DNA of 64,000 nt from positions 1 through 64,000 of the forward strand of contig JACHTQ010000005.1 of the NCBI GenBank assembly GCA_020135845.1. The letters are read 5' to 3'. A program made the translations under genes and the position numbers. The notes under the pieces are model-generated. The model made no database searches and had not been told where the DNA came from. It saw only the letters and a list, made by a program, of their open reading frames with translations. Shown here piece by piece: positions 30,502 to 40,338 of this stretch (its first letter is position 1; every line of letters starts with the position of its first letter). This DNA is from Campylobacter sp. W0018. Its GTDB lineage: Bacteria; Campylobacterota; Campylobacteria; Campylobacterales; Campylobacteraceae.

Positions 30502-31074
30502 CTATAAAGTAATGATTTTTGCTTTTCCAAAAAGTTCATTAACGATCTCATAAGCATTTCCAATGGAACCAATTTTTAATTCTTTAGTTTTTCCAAAAAA
30601 TTCCAAACAAGCTCCACAACTTATAATTTCAACTCCTAAATTTTCCAATTCTTTCATTATTTTATGTGCTTTATGATTTTCATCAGTATTTACTAAAACA
30701 CTTTCATTAACGCAAATAATTTTATCAGGAATATTTTCAATATCTTTTAAAGTATCTAAAAAACCGACAAATAAATTTTCTCCTAACTCTCCATGACCTA
30801 CTTTATCGGTTTTTAAAAACAAAACACTATATTCATTAGGATTAGTTTTATTTAAATCAACTTCTTTTTTTTTAACACAAATGATAATTTCATCCTGATA
30901 TTCTTTAAAAGTCGGATTTAAATTTAAAGAGTTTAAAAATTTCAAAACATTATTTTTAGAGATAATGGAATTTAAAACAATTTCTAAGTTTTCTTCATTA
31001 TTTAGATTCTCAAGAGCTTTTTTTGTTTCAACGACAGGTTTAGGACAATCAAGATCTTTACAATCAATTCTCAT
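30502..31074 (-). CDS. yedF: YedF-like selenium/sulfur relay protein (TusA plus DsrE-like domains)
   Basis: A 190-residue protein. The N-terminal TusA/SirA domain carries the CPKP motif (C10-P13) of sulfur carriers. The C-terminal half is DsrE-like, with GVEIISCGACLEFFGK containing the conserved Cys. This domain pair is typical of the YedF family that co-occurs with selD. It starts 8 bp before selD and probably helps supply selenium. I recall the orthologue as Cj1505c. Confidence 0.82.
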   Translation of the reverse strand: MRIDCKDLDCPKPVVETKKALENLNNEENLEIVLNSIISKNNVLKFLNSLNLNPTFKEYQDEIIICVKKKEVDLNKTNPNEYSVLFLKTDKVGHGELGENLFVGFLDTLKDIENIPDKIICVNESVLVNTDENHKAHKIMKELENLGVEIISCGACLEFFGKTKELKIGSIGNAYEIVNELFGKAKIITL

Positions 31075-31086
31075 TGCTTTTCCTTA

Positions 31087-31122
31087 ATAAAATTATACTT
31101 AAAAAATTAAGTATAATTTTAT
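31087..31122. terminator. Perfect 16-bp inverted repeat between tlp1 and yedF
   Basis: Arms ATAAAATTATACTTAA and TTAAGTATAATTTTAT are perfectly complementary around a 4-nt loop. It lies between the tlp1 stop (31153) and the yedF ATG (31074). It could be a hairpin terminator for tlp1. The arm nearest yedF also contains AGTATAAT, a -10 candidate, so it may instead be a promoter with an operator. Confidence 0.45.
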
Positions 31123-31152
31123 TTAGATAATCTTGTAATTACTCTTAAATTT

Positions 31153-33258
31153 TTAAAATTTCTTTTTATTTACGTCTTCTAAAATAGCACTAGCTATATG
31201 ATTAACCTTACTTGTAATTTGATTAGTTGCATTAGCAATTTCAGCATTTTCTTTTGTAACAGCTTCAAGTTGCATGATGGTGTCGTTAATTTGAGTGATT
31301 CCAAGGGTTTGTTCCTTTACAGACTCTGCAACTTCATTGATATTTTGAACCAATATATTAATATTTGCCTCAATTTCATTCAACGATTTTGCAGTTCTTT
31401 CAGCAAGTTGTCTTACTTCATCAGCTACAACAGCAAAACCGCGTCCATGTTCTCCAGCACGTGCAGCTTCTATAGCTGCATTAAGTGCCAAAAGATTCGT
31501 TTGCTCTGCGATATCTTTAATAACACTAGCTATATTTCTAATATCATTAACTTGACTTGTAACTTCTAAAGTTCTACCATTGATATTTTGCATAGAATGG
31601 CTTATTTGTTCTATAGTTGCAGCACTTTGCTCAAGTGACTGCGCTTGAGTATCTGAACTTTCTGTTAATTTTTGCATTGAAGCTTTTAATTCTTCAGATT
31701 GAGAAGCCAATTCTTTAGAAAATTGCGAAGACGTTATAAGCATTTTTCTAATTTCTTCCCCTAAAATATTTGTTGTAAGCTCAACTTGTCCTTGAGCATT
31801 ATCCACTGAAATGCTAAAATCAAGCGCCTTATAGCTATCAAAGACTCTATTAATTTTATTCATATCAGAACCAATTTTATTTTGCAATACATCGAGCATT
31901 CTATTTAAAACATTTTTAAGTTCAACTAATTGAGGGTTAATAGGAATTTTAGAAATTCTTGTTCTAAAATTTCCACCCTCAATTTCTTTAACAGTTTGAA
32001 CAGATTCATCAACTGCTTCTTGATCTTGCTTTAATGAATTGCGAGTTTTTTCAACATTTTCATTGATCATTCTTCCCATAGAACCAATTTCATCATTAGC
32101 ATAAATTTCTATAGGTTTAAGTTCTATTTTTTCATAATTTAAAAATTTAAAGAATGATTCTAGGGATTTTAAAATAATTGGAAGTCTAATTCCAACAATT
32201 CTCCTAACACAATAATACACTACAGCTAAAACTATAAGAACAAAAGCTACAGAAGATCCAATAATAAGCATTTGAAGTTTTCTTAAAGGCGCAAAAATAG
32301 AATCTTTTGGTGCTGTTACCATGATACTCCAGGTAGAATCTCCGGCCTTAAAGCTGCTTAAGCTTGCGTAAGAGTCATCATTTGTCGAAGCAACATAATT
32401 AAAAATTCCATTTTTTCCCTCAGATAAAGCTCTATAAACTTCTTCTGTTTGTTCTCCTCTATTGTTAACCTTTATAAGATTTTGAAGAATTAAATTTTTA
32501 TTAGGATGTACGGCTATATAACCTTTAGAATTTAATAAAACATTTAATTGTCCATTAAAAAGGAATGATTTCTTATCAAGTAAATAATTTGCGATATTTT
32601 CAAAATCTAGAACTAAACCTACAACACCTACGAGTTTATTTTTTTTGCCAAAAATTGGCATAGCCAAATTCATACCATCAAAAGGTTTACCACTTAAATT
32701 CATTTTTATAGCCTGACCGATATAAATTTGATCTTCTCCATATTTAGCATTTTTTATAATATCTTGCACCACAGAAAAATTTACAATATCATCTACAGAT
32801 TGTAAAACTTCAATTCCTCCACGTTTTTTAATATCTTCATCTGTATATAAAATAACAAAATTACCATTTTTGGTATTAAAAAATTTACTTTCATCTTTAA
32901 AGTATGCTGGTGGATCTAATAAATAAAGATAAGTATAGCTTGCATAAGCACTATTATCAAAAAGATTAATAAGAACATTTGTGATGTTATCGATATCCCA
33001 ATCATCTTTATCAGTTGATTTAAACATATCTGTTAATGTATAAGCTTCACTTTTATTCAAAGCTATCATTTCATTAAATATACCTTGAGTATGGGTGGCA
33101 TATTCTTTAGAAGTTGCAGAAATAATGCTTTCAGTATTTTTAGCAATATTCTGACTTACTTGATCTGTAATTAAAAAAATTAAAAATATTAAACCTAATA
33201 TCACAACAATTGCAACTGACAAAATAAGTTTTGAAGCAATATTTAAAGACTTAAACAT
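31153..33258 (-). CDS. tlp1: Methyl-accepting chemotaxis receptor Tlp1/CcaA
   Basis: A 701-residue transmembrane chemoreceptor. One helix (about 10-31) leads to a periplasmic dCACHE domain (35-325). A second helix is near 331-352 and is followed by a HAMP-like segment and the signalling domain with the hairpin tip [20 protein letters not shown]. The C. jejuni orthologue is the aspartate receptor CcaA. Ligand specificity here is inferred from orthology. A TATAAT lies 22 bp upstream of the ATG. Confidence 0.9.
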   Translation of the reverse strand: MFKSLNIASKLILSVAIVVILGLIFLIFLITDQVSQNIAKNTESIISATSKEYATHTQGIFNEMIALNKSEAYTLTDMFKSTDKDDWDIDNITNVLINLFDNSAYASYTYLYLLDPPAYFKDESKFFNTKNGNFVILYTDEDIKKRGGIEVLQSVDDIVNFSVVQDIIKNAKYGEDQIYIGQAIKMNLSGKPFDGMNLAMPIFGKKNKLVGVVGLVLDFENIANYLLDKKSFLFNGQLNVLLNSKGYIAVHPNKNLILQNLIKVNNRGEQTEEVYRALSEGKNGIFNYVASTNDDSYASLSSFKAGDSTWSIMVTAPKDSIFAPLRKLQMLIIGSSVAFVLIVLAVVYYCVRRIVGIRLPIILKSLESFFKFLNYEKIELKPIEIYANDEIGSMGRMINENVEKTRNSLKQDQEAVDESVQTVKEIEGGNFRTRISKIPINPQLVELKNVLNRMLDVLQNKIGSDMNKINRVFDSYKALDFSISVDNAQGQVELTTNILGEEIRKMLITSSQFSKELASQSEELKASMQKLTESSDTQAQSLEQSAATIEQISHSMQNINGRTLEVTSQVNDIRNIASVIKDIAEQTNLLALNAAIEAARAGEHGRGFAVVADEVRQLAERTAKSLNEIEANINILVQNINEVAESVKEQTLGITQINDTIMQLEAVTKENAEIANATNQITSKVNHIASAILEDVNKKKF

Positions 33259-33279
33259 TTGATTTACAACCTCATCTAA

Positions 33280-33285
33280 ATTATA
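33280..33285 (-). promoter_or_regulatory. Probable -10 box of tlp1
   Basis: A perfect TATAAT on the minus strand upstream of the ATG, preceded by a T-rich stretch. GAGG lies between it and the start codon. Confidence 0.45.
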
Positions 33286-33346
33286 TTTAAAAATTTATAG
33301 TTAAATTATATTATTTTTTATAACAAAATAAGCTTAAAAGAAAAAA

Positions 33347-34078
33347 TTAATTTTTTTTATGTTTTAAAAATAATTCCTTAAAACGTTTATTAGCATATTC
33401 TTCTATATCTTTTTGCAAAAGAGCAAAATTCTCCATCAGTTCTATAGCCCTAGGAGTTAATTTTGTCCCTGATTCTTTCGATCTTCCTTGTCTTGTACTT
33501 ACTAAAATTTCTTGAGAATTTTTTTGCAAAACCTGTAGATGCATCCATGCTTTTTTATAATTTATTCCCATCAGTTTAGAAGCATGCAATAAACTTCCCG
33601 TTTGTCCTATTAGTTCCAAAAGTTCAGTTTTTCCTTTACCAAAAAGCAAGTCTCCATCTGAATTTTCAATCCAAGTTTTAGTTCTAATAATAAATTGCTT
33701 CCCTTTTTTCTCCTTGAAACAACCGAGTTTGCAATATTTCACATCAATTTTATATGCCTTTAAAGCCGAACGCATGCTTTTTAAACCGCAACTTTTTTGA
33801 GCAATATCTCTAGCTTCTTCACAAAAAATTCTTCTTTTATGATCAAGCTTTGGTTCTAATTCTTTTAAGACTTCAATTTTTCCTTTTTCAAAATCCAAAT
33901 GTCCAAATTGACCTAATTCACAATTATCAATTCTGATATTATTTTCATTGGCAAGTTTGCCTATTTCTTCAATATTTTTTGAGAATTTTTTTGCTATTTT
34001 AAAAGCTGTTCCGCAATCTAATTTTTCATTGCTATTTAGCATTTCTTTCATATAAGAGAGTATTTTTTTATCATCCAT
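33347..34078 (-). CDS. modE: ModE-like regulator with tandem N-terminal repeats and no molbindin domain
   Basis: A 243-residue regulator. The C-terminal part is a ModE/LysR-type winged helix (LLELIGQTGSLLHASKLMG, about 153-171, then INYKKAWMHLQVLQ). The N-terminal half consists of two related repeats (about 21-58 and 86-121), each with a Cys near its start and ending in C-x-L-G-x-F. The usual C-terminal molybdate-binding (TOBE) domain is missing. In C. jejuni, ModE represses the mod and tup transport genes in a Mo/W-dependent way. The ATG at 34078 overlaps the fdhD stop; a longer frame to 34132 is less likely. Confidence 0.8.
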   Translation of the reverse strand: MDDKKILSYMKEMLNSNEKLDCGTAFKIAKKFSKNIEEIGKLANENNIRIDNCELGQFGHLDFEKGKIEVLKELEPKLDHKRRIFCEEARDIAQKSCGLKSMRSALKAYKIDVKYCKLGCFKEKKGKQFIIRTKTWIENSDGDLLFGKGKTELLELIGQTGSLLHASKLMGINYKKAWMHLQVLQKNSQEILVSTRQGRSKESGTKLTPRAIELMENFALLQKDIEEYANKRFKELFLKHKKN

Positions 34079-34853
34079 GAATTCGAAAATCTCCACTATA
34101 AATATTGATCTTATCTTCTCTTGCAAAACCACAAAGGCTTAAGTCAAATTTTCTTGCTATCATCACACCCAAGCAAGTAGGAGCCGTTCTTGAAACCAAA
34201 ATCGGTACTCTATGCATAATCGTCTTAGCAACCATTTCAGAACTTAAACGACCGCTTACCATTAAAAAACACTGATCAAGATTAACTCCAGCCAATCTTG
34301 CCTTTCCTAAAGCCTTATCTATGGTATTATGCTGAGCGATATCTTCTCCGATAAAAAACGTTTTTTCATCAAAAAAAAGCTTAGCTGTATGCACACATCC
34401 TGTTTTTTCATATAAATCACATTGAGTATAAAATTGACTCATTTGTTTTAAAATATAATCTTTACTAAATTGAGCTTTAGAAGATATTTTCATGGCTTCA
34501 ATATTTTCTATATCAATATTAGCCGTGTGCGCTCTCCCGCAACCACTGATCACAACTCCTTGGGAATTGAGTTTAGCAAGATTTTCTTGATCAATTTTTG
34601 CTTCAATATATACACTCATGCCATCATCTTTACTTTCAATTTTTTGAATATCCTCCACTCTAGCAATGATGTTTTCACTCATCAAATACCCAACCGCTAA
34701 GGCTTGTTCATCAACAGGTGTTGCCATTAAAGCACCGATTCTTTCACTATTGATAAAAATTTCAAGCTTGATTTCACGTACTAAAGTATCATCACAAGCA
34801 AAAGCTTCATCGCCTTTGTATTTTAAAATTTGAGTTGTAAATAAAGGTTCCAT
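34071..34853 (-). CDS. fdhD: FdhD, formate dehydrogenase sulfurtransferase
   Basis: A 260-residue FdhD, the accessory protein that transfers sulfur from a cysteine desulfurase to the Mo/W cofactor of FdhA. CFLMVSGRLSSEMV and ILVSRTAPT are family signatures. The usual CxxC persulfide loop appears here as VISGCGRAH (near 96-104), with a single Cys. Located in the fdh operon 21 bp after fdhC. Confidence 0.9.
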   Translation of the reverse strand: MEPLFTTQILKYKGDEAFACDDTLVREIKLEIFINSERIGALMATPVDEQALAVGYLMSENIIARVEDIQKIESKDDGMSVYIEAKIDQENLAKLNSQGVVISGCGRAHTANIDIENIEAMKISSKAQFSKDYILKQMSQFYTQCDLYEKTGCVHTAKLFFDEKTFFIGEDIAQHNTIDKALGKARLAGVNLDQCFLMVSGRLSSEMVAKTIMHRVPILVSRTAPTCLGVMIARKFDLSLCGFAREDKINIYSGDFRIHG

Positions 34854-34874
34854 CGATACTCCATTAAAAAATTA

Positions 34875-35771
34875 TCAAACTTTCTTTTTATCCTCAAGTT
34901 CTTTATACCAATAATGATGTAAAATATAAACCTCTTCTTCTTCCTTGTAACCAGTGATCATAGAATGGATACTTCCTTTGATTGCAAAAACAGCCATGTA
35001 AATATGCACTCCAAAAAATACTACACATACAATGCCTAAAATATTATGTACTATAGCAGAAATCCTTAAAAGTTCTATTTGGGTTAAACCTAAAAAATTT
35101 TGAATCACAACAGAGTCAAAATCCACAAAGTACATAAATAAACCTGTAACAATCATCAAAAAGCCGCCAAATACAGCAATATAATACCAAGTTTTTTGAC
35201 CAAAATTAAACTTACCTGCAGGAATTGGCTTTTTAACTTTGCTTAAATAACCCCCAACAATCATAAGCCATTTAATATCATAACTTGCGGGAAGCATTCT
35301 TCTAATCCAGCATAAAAACATTGGAATGATAGAAATGATAAATAAAATCATCGCCAAAGCATGTAAATTTTTACAAATTCTAACAAAATTTCCACCCCCA
35401 AAAGTAGATCCAAACATCATAATTAGCCCAGTAGGGATTAAAATAATCCAAGAAAGAGCCGCAATAAAATGAAAAATTCTTTCAAATAAGCTAAAAGTGT
35501 AAATTTTCTTTCCATTATGAGAAAATTGCTTTGGCCCAATCACCATATAATGCAAAGCAAAAGCACTCAAAGCAGCGATAATGGCAATTAAAGCAATCGT
35601 TGCAATATATTCTCCTTGCAAACTCGTCCAAAATTGACCAAAAGTATGATAATTTGGAATATTACTGATTCGATGATGATCCCATATTTGTGTATCTTGT
35701 CCCATTCTTTCTTCGCCATAAGCTAATAAATTTACAAAACAAGAAAAAAGCAAGATAAACATTTTTTTCAT
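34875..35771 (-). CDS. fdhC: FdhC, cytochrome b subunit of formate dehydrogenase
   Basis: A 298-residue cytochrome b561-type subunit with a signal peptide (MKKMFILLFSCFVNLLAYG), an extra membrane helix and four core helices. Conserved heme-ligand histidines are in LFERIFHFIAALSW, in LHALAMI and in FFGVHIYMAVF. It passes electrons from FdhAB to menaquinone. The start at 35771 forms an ATGA overlap with the fdhB stop; the longer frame to 35804 is rejected. Confidence 0.9.
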   Translation of the reverse strand: MKKMFILLFSCFVNLLAYGEERMGQDTQIWDHHRISNIPNYHTFGQFWTSLQGEYIATIALIAIIAALSAFALHYMVIGPKQFSHNGKKIYTFSLFERIFHFIAALSWIILIPTGLIMMFGSTFGGGNFVRICKNLHALAMILFIISIIPMFLCWIRRMLPASYDIKWLMIVGGYLSKVKKPIPAGKFNFGQKTWYYIAVFGGFLMIVTGLFMYFVDFDSVVIQNFLGLTQIELLRISAIVHNILGIVCVVFFGVHIYMAVFAIKGSIHSMITGYKEEEEVYILHHYWYKELEDKKKV

Positions 35772-36409
35772 AAACGTTCCTTTCCTATATAGGCGATTTT
35801 CCATTCTATACTTTCTTTAGGTGAAGCAATGCCATAGTTTCTATTATTAAGTCTATTTTGATAAATTTCTTCGATTTTCGAACTTTCGCCCACCAATAAA
35901 GCCTTAGTTGAACACATAGCCGCGCACACCGGTACTTTACCTTCTGCGATACGATTTTGTCCATAAAGCTCTCTTTCTTTTTGTGAATTTGTTTCTTCTG
36001 GACCACCTGCGCACATTGTACATTTATCCATGATGCCTTTATTGCCAAAAGCACTATCTTTTGGAAACTGTGGAGCACCAAAAGGACAAGCATACAAGCA
36101 ATAACCACAGCCTATACAAATTTCTTTATCGTGCAAAACAATACCATCAGCACGTATATAAAAACAATCCACAGGGCAAACAATAGAGCAAGGTGCATCA
36201 TCACAATGCATACAAGAAATAGAAGTTGAAACTTCTTTTCCTTGCACGCCTTCATTAAGAGTGATCACGCGGCGGCGGCGGATATTAATAGGAAGTTCAT
36301 GAGCCTCATCGCAAGCAACCGCACAACCATTACAATCAATACAACGTTCATTATCGCAAAAGAATTTTAAACGATCTTTTTCTAAATTTATAAAATTTTC
36401 TTTACTCAT
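35768..36409 (-). CDS. fdhB: FdhB, iron-sulfur subunit of formate dehydrogenase
   Basis: A 213-residue ferredoxin-like protein with four [4Fe-4S] cysteine clusters: CIDCNGCAVACDEAH, CMHCDDAPCSIVCP, CIGCGYCLYACP, and a C-x2-C pair (CTMC) with later Cys residues. It bridges FdhA to FdhC in the periplasm. It has no signal peptide and probably travels with Tat-exported FdhA. Its ATG overlaps the fdhA stop. Confidence 0.93.
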   Translation of the reverse strand: MSKENFINLEKDRLKFFCDNERCIDCNGCAVACDEAHELPINIRRRRVITLNEGVQGKEVSTSISCMHCDDAPCSIVCPVDCFYIRADGIVLHDKEICIGCGYCLYACPFGAPQFPKDSAFGNKGIMDKCTMCAGGPEETNSQKERELYGQNRIAEGKVPVCAAMCSTKALLVGESSKIEEIYQNRLNNRNYGIASPKESIEWKIAYIGKERL

Positions 36410-39204
36410 TCTCCATCCTTAGAAATGCGACAAAGTCCGCCTTTGGTTTCTGGAATTTGACACATAATATCATAACCATAATTTGTAATTGTATTGGCAC
36501 TCTCTCCGTTCACATAAGGCTTAGTTCCTTCAGGAAAATTATGGGTTAAATCCACCCCTTGCATTACTCCAGTAAAATGAAAAGGTAAGAAAATCATTTC
36601 TTTTGCAATACCTGGATTGAGTTTCACCCTAACATAAATTTTTGTTCCCTCTGGAGAATGAATCCAAATCATATCCCCTTTTTGGATATTTTTTTCTTTT
36701 GCAAGCTCTGGATTGATCTCACAAAACATTTCAGGCGTTAAACGTGAAAGATACATAGAAGCTCTATTTTCCATACCCGCACCATTTAGATTAACAAGCC
36801 TTGCTGTGATAAGATTGAGTGGAAATTCCTTAGAATAATCCTTAGCCTTTTGCACAGAAATAAATTTTGTATCCACGCGATAAAGTGCCTTTTGATCTTC
36901 AAAAGTAGGATATTTTTGTACCAAATCATTTCTTGGAGAATGAAGAGGTTCTCGGTGAAGTGGAATTTTATCTTTAAAAGTCCAAACAATAGCTCTAGCT
37001 TTAGCATTACCATAAGGAACTATGCCTTTTTCCATACATTTATTTGCGATAATATTACTATCATCATAAGACCAGGTTGCGCCCATTTTTTCTTTTTCTT
37101 CAGCACTTAAAGTAATTCCTAAAATTTTTTCAATATTTTCTTTAGTGATTTGTGGATAACCTGTATCAATTGGAGAATTTAAAGGCGCATTTTTAGCTAA
37201 TAAACTTTCACCTTCGTATTCAAGCCCAAAATTATTTCTAAAGCCCATACCACCTTTTGCTACTTCAACATCTACATTATAAAGCACAGGAGTTCCTGGG
37301 TGTTTATCACTCCAGCAAGGCCAAGGAAGTCCGTAATATTCACCATCAACCTCATCTTTTCCCTCTAAAGTGACTTCGTTAAATTTATCCCAATTTAAAG
37401 TATGTTTTTTAAGTCTTTCAGGACTCCAACCATTTAAACCTATACTTCTAACCGCTCTAGCAATTTCTTTTGTAGCATTTTCAGGCCAAACAATCTCGCC
37501 TTTTTCATCTCGCAAAGTTTTAGTGAAATCTTCATAAAAGCCAAGCTTTTTAGCAAGTTCAAATAAAATTTCTTGATCTTCCATGCTCTCATAAAGTGGA
37601 TCAACAACCTTAAATCTCCATTGCGCACTACGATTAGTCGCAGTTACACTTCCACTGGTTTCAAATTGAGTTGCAGCCGGTAAAAGATAAATTCCATCTT
37701 TTCTTTCTGCGATAATACCTGCTTCATTTACAAAAGGATCTGCTAAAACCAAAAGCTCTAAAGCCTCTAAACCCTCTTTGACTTTAGCTTGCTGTGCGGT
37801 TGAAGTAATACCATTTCCCAAAACAACTAAAGCTTTTAAAGGCGTTTCTGCATTATCAACTTTATCATTTCCATCTTTGCCATTTAAAGCTGCTGCCCAC
37901 CATCTAGCAAGAGAAAGTCCGGTTTTATGCATCCAATCTTTGCTGACAAAATTTCCTAAAAGCCATTCATAATCCACGCCCCAAATTTTAGCATAATACC
38001 TCCAAGTCGCTTCATTTAAAGGATAATAACCTGGTAAATTTTCACTCAAACAAGCCATATCCGATGCACCTTGAACGTTATCATGACCACGTAAGATATT
38101 AACCCCGCCGCCAAATTTACCTATGTTTCCAAGTACCATCTGTAAAATAGGAGCTAAACGCGTATTTGAAGTTCCTACAGAATGTTGAGTTAAACCCATG
38201 GCCCATACTAAAGTAGTCGGTTTATTTTTAGCCACTTCATGAGTGATCTCTACCAAAAGCTCTTTAGAAATTCCTGTGACATTTTCAACTTCTTCCGCTG
38301 TCCATTTTGCAGCTTCTTCACGAATTTTATCGATTCCAAAAACCCTTTCATCGATATATTTTGTATCCTCTAAACCCTCATCAAAAATAATCTTTAACAT
38401 TCCATACATAAAAGCTATATCAGTTCCTGGACGAATTCTTGCGTAAATATCCGCCTTTGCCGCACTTTTTGTAAATCTAGGATCTACAACAATAAGCTTA
38501 GCACCCTTTTCTTTAGCTTTTAAGAAATGCCTAAAACCTACTGGATGATTAACCGCAGGATTTGCGCCAATAACAATAATGCACTTACTTTTTTGTATAT
38601 CTCCAAGATGGTTTGTCATAGCGCCATAACCAAATGTATTCGCCACACCGGCGACTGTTGCGCTGTGTCAAATTCGAGCTTGATGATCTACGTTATTGGT
38701 TCCAAAAAATGCTGCAAATTTCCTTATATAATAAGCTTGTTCGTTATTGAGCTTAGCAGATCCCAAAAACATCACGCTTTCTGGATTTTCTTTACGATAA
38801 GCGGCAAGTTTTTCTCCGATCTCACTTAAAGCTTGTTCATAAGAAATGCGTTTCCACTCTCCATTTTCTTTTTTCATAGGATATTTTAAACGCACATGAG
38901 AACGTACCATATCAATCATATCAGATCCTTTACAGCAGTGCCCGCCTAAACTTATTGGATGATCTTGAGCGATTTCTTGACGCACCCAAACTCCATTTTG
39001 CACTTCAGCAATGATGCCGCAACCTACAGAGCAAGCTGTACAGATTGTCTTAATTTTTTTGCTTCCCTCAAACGCTTCTTTTAATTCAGCCTTGCTTGCT
39101 TCTCTAAGATTTTCACTTCTTGCAAGCAAAGGGGTAGCTAAACTTGAAAGAGCCGCCATTTTTAGAAAATTACGACGATTAAGTTTTATATCAACACTTG
39201 ACAT
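36406..39204 (-). CDS. fdhA: FdhA, selenocysteine-containing W/Mo formate dehydrogenase
   Basis: A 932-residue periplasmic catalytic subunit. A Tat signal (NRRNFLKMAAL, 9-19) is followed by a [4Fe-4S] site (C55, C58, C62, C89 or C90) and the bis-MGD catalytic domain. The gene is split by a single in-frame TGA at 38668-38670. There the sequence reads DHQARI-Sec-HSATVAG, the conserved Sec-His active site of formate dehydrogenases (Sec179). A SECIS-like hairpin follows. The C-terminal molydopterin-binding domain is intact. Cofactor supply involves tupABC, moaD/E, moeA, fdhD and the FdhM chaperone, all in this window. Confidence 0.95.
38639..38654 (-). promoter_or_regulatory. SECIS hairpin of fdhA
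   Basis: Thirteen nt after the UGA the mRNA forms a 5-bp stem UCGCC / GGCGA with loop GGUGU. The E. coli fdhF SECIS also has 13 nt, a 5-nt stem and a loop starting GGU, so spacing and loop match. This supports decoding of the UGA as Sec. Confidence 0.75.
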
Positions 39205-39392
39205 TATTCAGCCTTTGTATAATAATTTTCCCAATTTGCACTTCTTTGAAAAAGTACTTCTTTTTTCTTACTTCTACCTTTTACTACATCTTTATTTTCT
39301 TCTTTAGCAAAAACTAAACCAGCACTAGGCAATAAACTAGCACTTCCTAAAGCCAAAGCGGATTTTTTAAGAAATTCTCTACGATTTTGCAC
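39204..39392 (-). CDS. Small Tat-signal protein of the formate dehydrogenase operon
   Basis: A 62-residue protein with a textbook Tat signal (NRREFLKKSALALGSASLLP). Its mature part is only about 35 residues, charged, and ends NWENYYTKAE. Such small Tat proteins regularly precede fdhA in epsilonproteobacteria and may be a minor subunit or an export aid. Its stop overlaps the fdhA start (TAATG), and it overlaps the chaperone gene by 14 bp. Confidence 0.8.
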   Translation of the reverse strand: MQNRREFLKKSALALGSASLLPSAGLVFAKEENKDVVKGRSKKKEVLFQRSANWENYYTKAE

Positions 39393-40062
39393 TCATCCTC
39401 CTTTTTTTATTGGTTTCTCTTCTTAAAATTTCAGATCTTGAAAGATCGTTTTGAACTTTTTTAGAAGTGGTTTTTAAAACTTTACCAAGATCAAAACAAG
39501 ATCTTTCAAATTCTATAAAAGTTGCAAGTATCTTGGCTATTTCTTTATATAAATACGCTTTTTTATGCTCTAAAATTAGCGTGATAAATTCATCAATATT
39601 TTGATGAATAAGTTTTTGAAATAACTCCTTAGCCAAATCGTCTTCTTTTAACTTTAAAAACTCACTCATCAATAAAAAACAAAATCCTATATTATCTTCA
39701 CTCTCTTTAAATTTCATTTCATTGCGTCTTAAAATACTTTTTGAAAGAATTTCTCTTACACAAAGTAAGGCTTTTGAATTTTCAAAACCTTCTTCAAGAT
39801 ATGAAAATGTCATAGGAATAGCACTTTTTAAAGATAAGAAAAGCTCTTCGTATTCTTTAAAAAATAACTCCAAGTTTTTTTGCGAATTTTGCAATAACAA
39901 ATCAAAACTATCTAACAAATTTTCATCAAACAAATTTTCTTTCATTACATCCAAACAACGATGTAAAGAATCTAAGTGCTGTTTAGAAAAAGAAAAAACA
40001 AAAAGATCACCAAAAAATTGATAATAAAGACTTCTTGCCAATCTCAATTGCTCTAAATTCAT
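39379..40062 (-). CDS. TorD-family chaperone for formate dehydrogenase
   Basis: A 227-residue all-helical protein beginning LARSLYYQFFGDLF, typical of the TorD/DmsD redox-enzyme maturation proteins. It would bind the Tat signal of FdhA until cofactor insertion is complete. It is the first gene of the operon running to modE. The 276-bp gap upstream (40063-40338) is very AT-rich with no ORF and presumably holds the fdh promoter; I cannot single out one -10. Confidence 0.82.
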   Translation of the reverse strand: MNLEQLRLARSLYYQFFGDLFVFSFSKQHLDSLHRCLDVMKENLFDENLLDSFDLLLQNSQKNLELFFKEYEELFLSLKSAIPMTFSYLEEGFENSKALLCVREILSKSILRRNEMKFKESEDNIGFCFLLMSEFLKLKEDDLAKELFQKLIHQNIDEFITLILEHKKAYLYKEIAKILATFIEFERSCFDLGKVLKTTSKKVQNDLSRSEILRRETNKKRRMSAKS

Positions 40063-40338
40063 AAATCAATCCCTAAGAAAATTTAGATTGTAGAAATAAA
40101 ACAGGCTTTATTATGCAAATACGACTTAATATAGTCTTTTAAATCCTATTTTAATAGATTTTATCTTATTATGATTTGAGTTAAAAAAAACTGAATTTTA
40201 AAAATTTTTAATACAAACAATCGTTAAAAATAAGAAAAATTCATTGTTTATAAAAGTATAAAATATCAAAAATCAAAATAAAAAAATATCAGTACATTTT
40301 AAAATAAAAAATATTTTATGCAAAATAGAAATAATAAA

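Noticed and set aside
36406..38646. Separate short gene for the C-terminal part of fdhA
   Set aside because: The reading frame is continuous through the single UGA with a matching SECIS, so it is one selenoprotein gene.
37778..38829. Plus-strand frames opposite fdhA
   Set aside because: Antisense shadows of a conserved gene; no domain resemblance.
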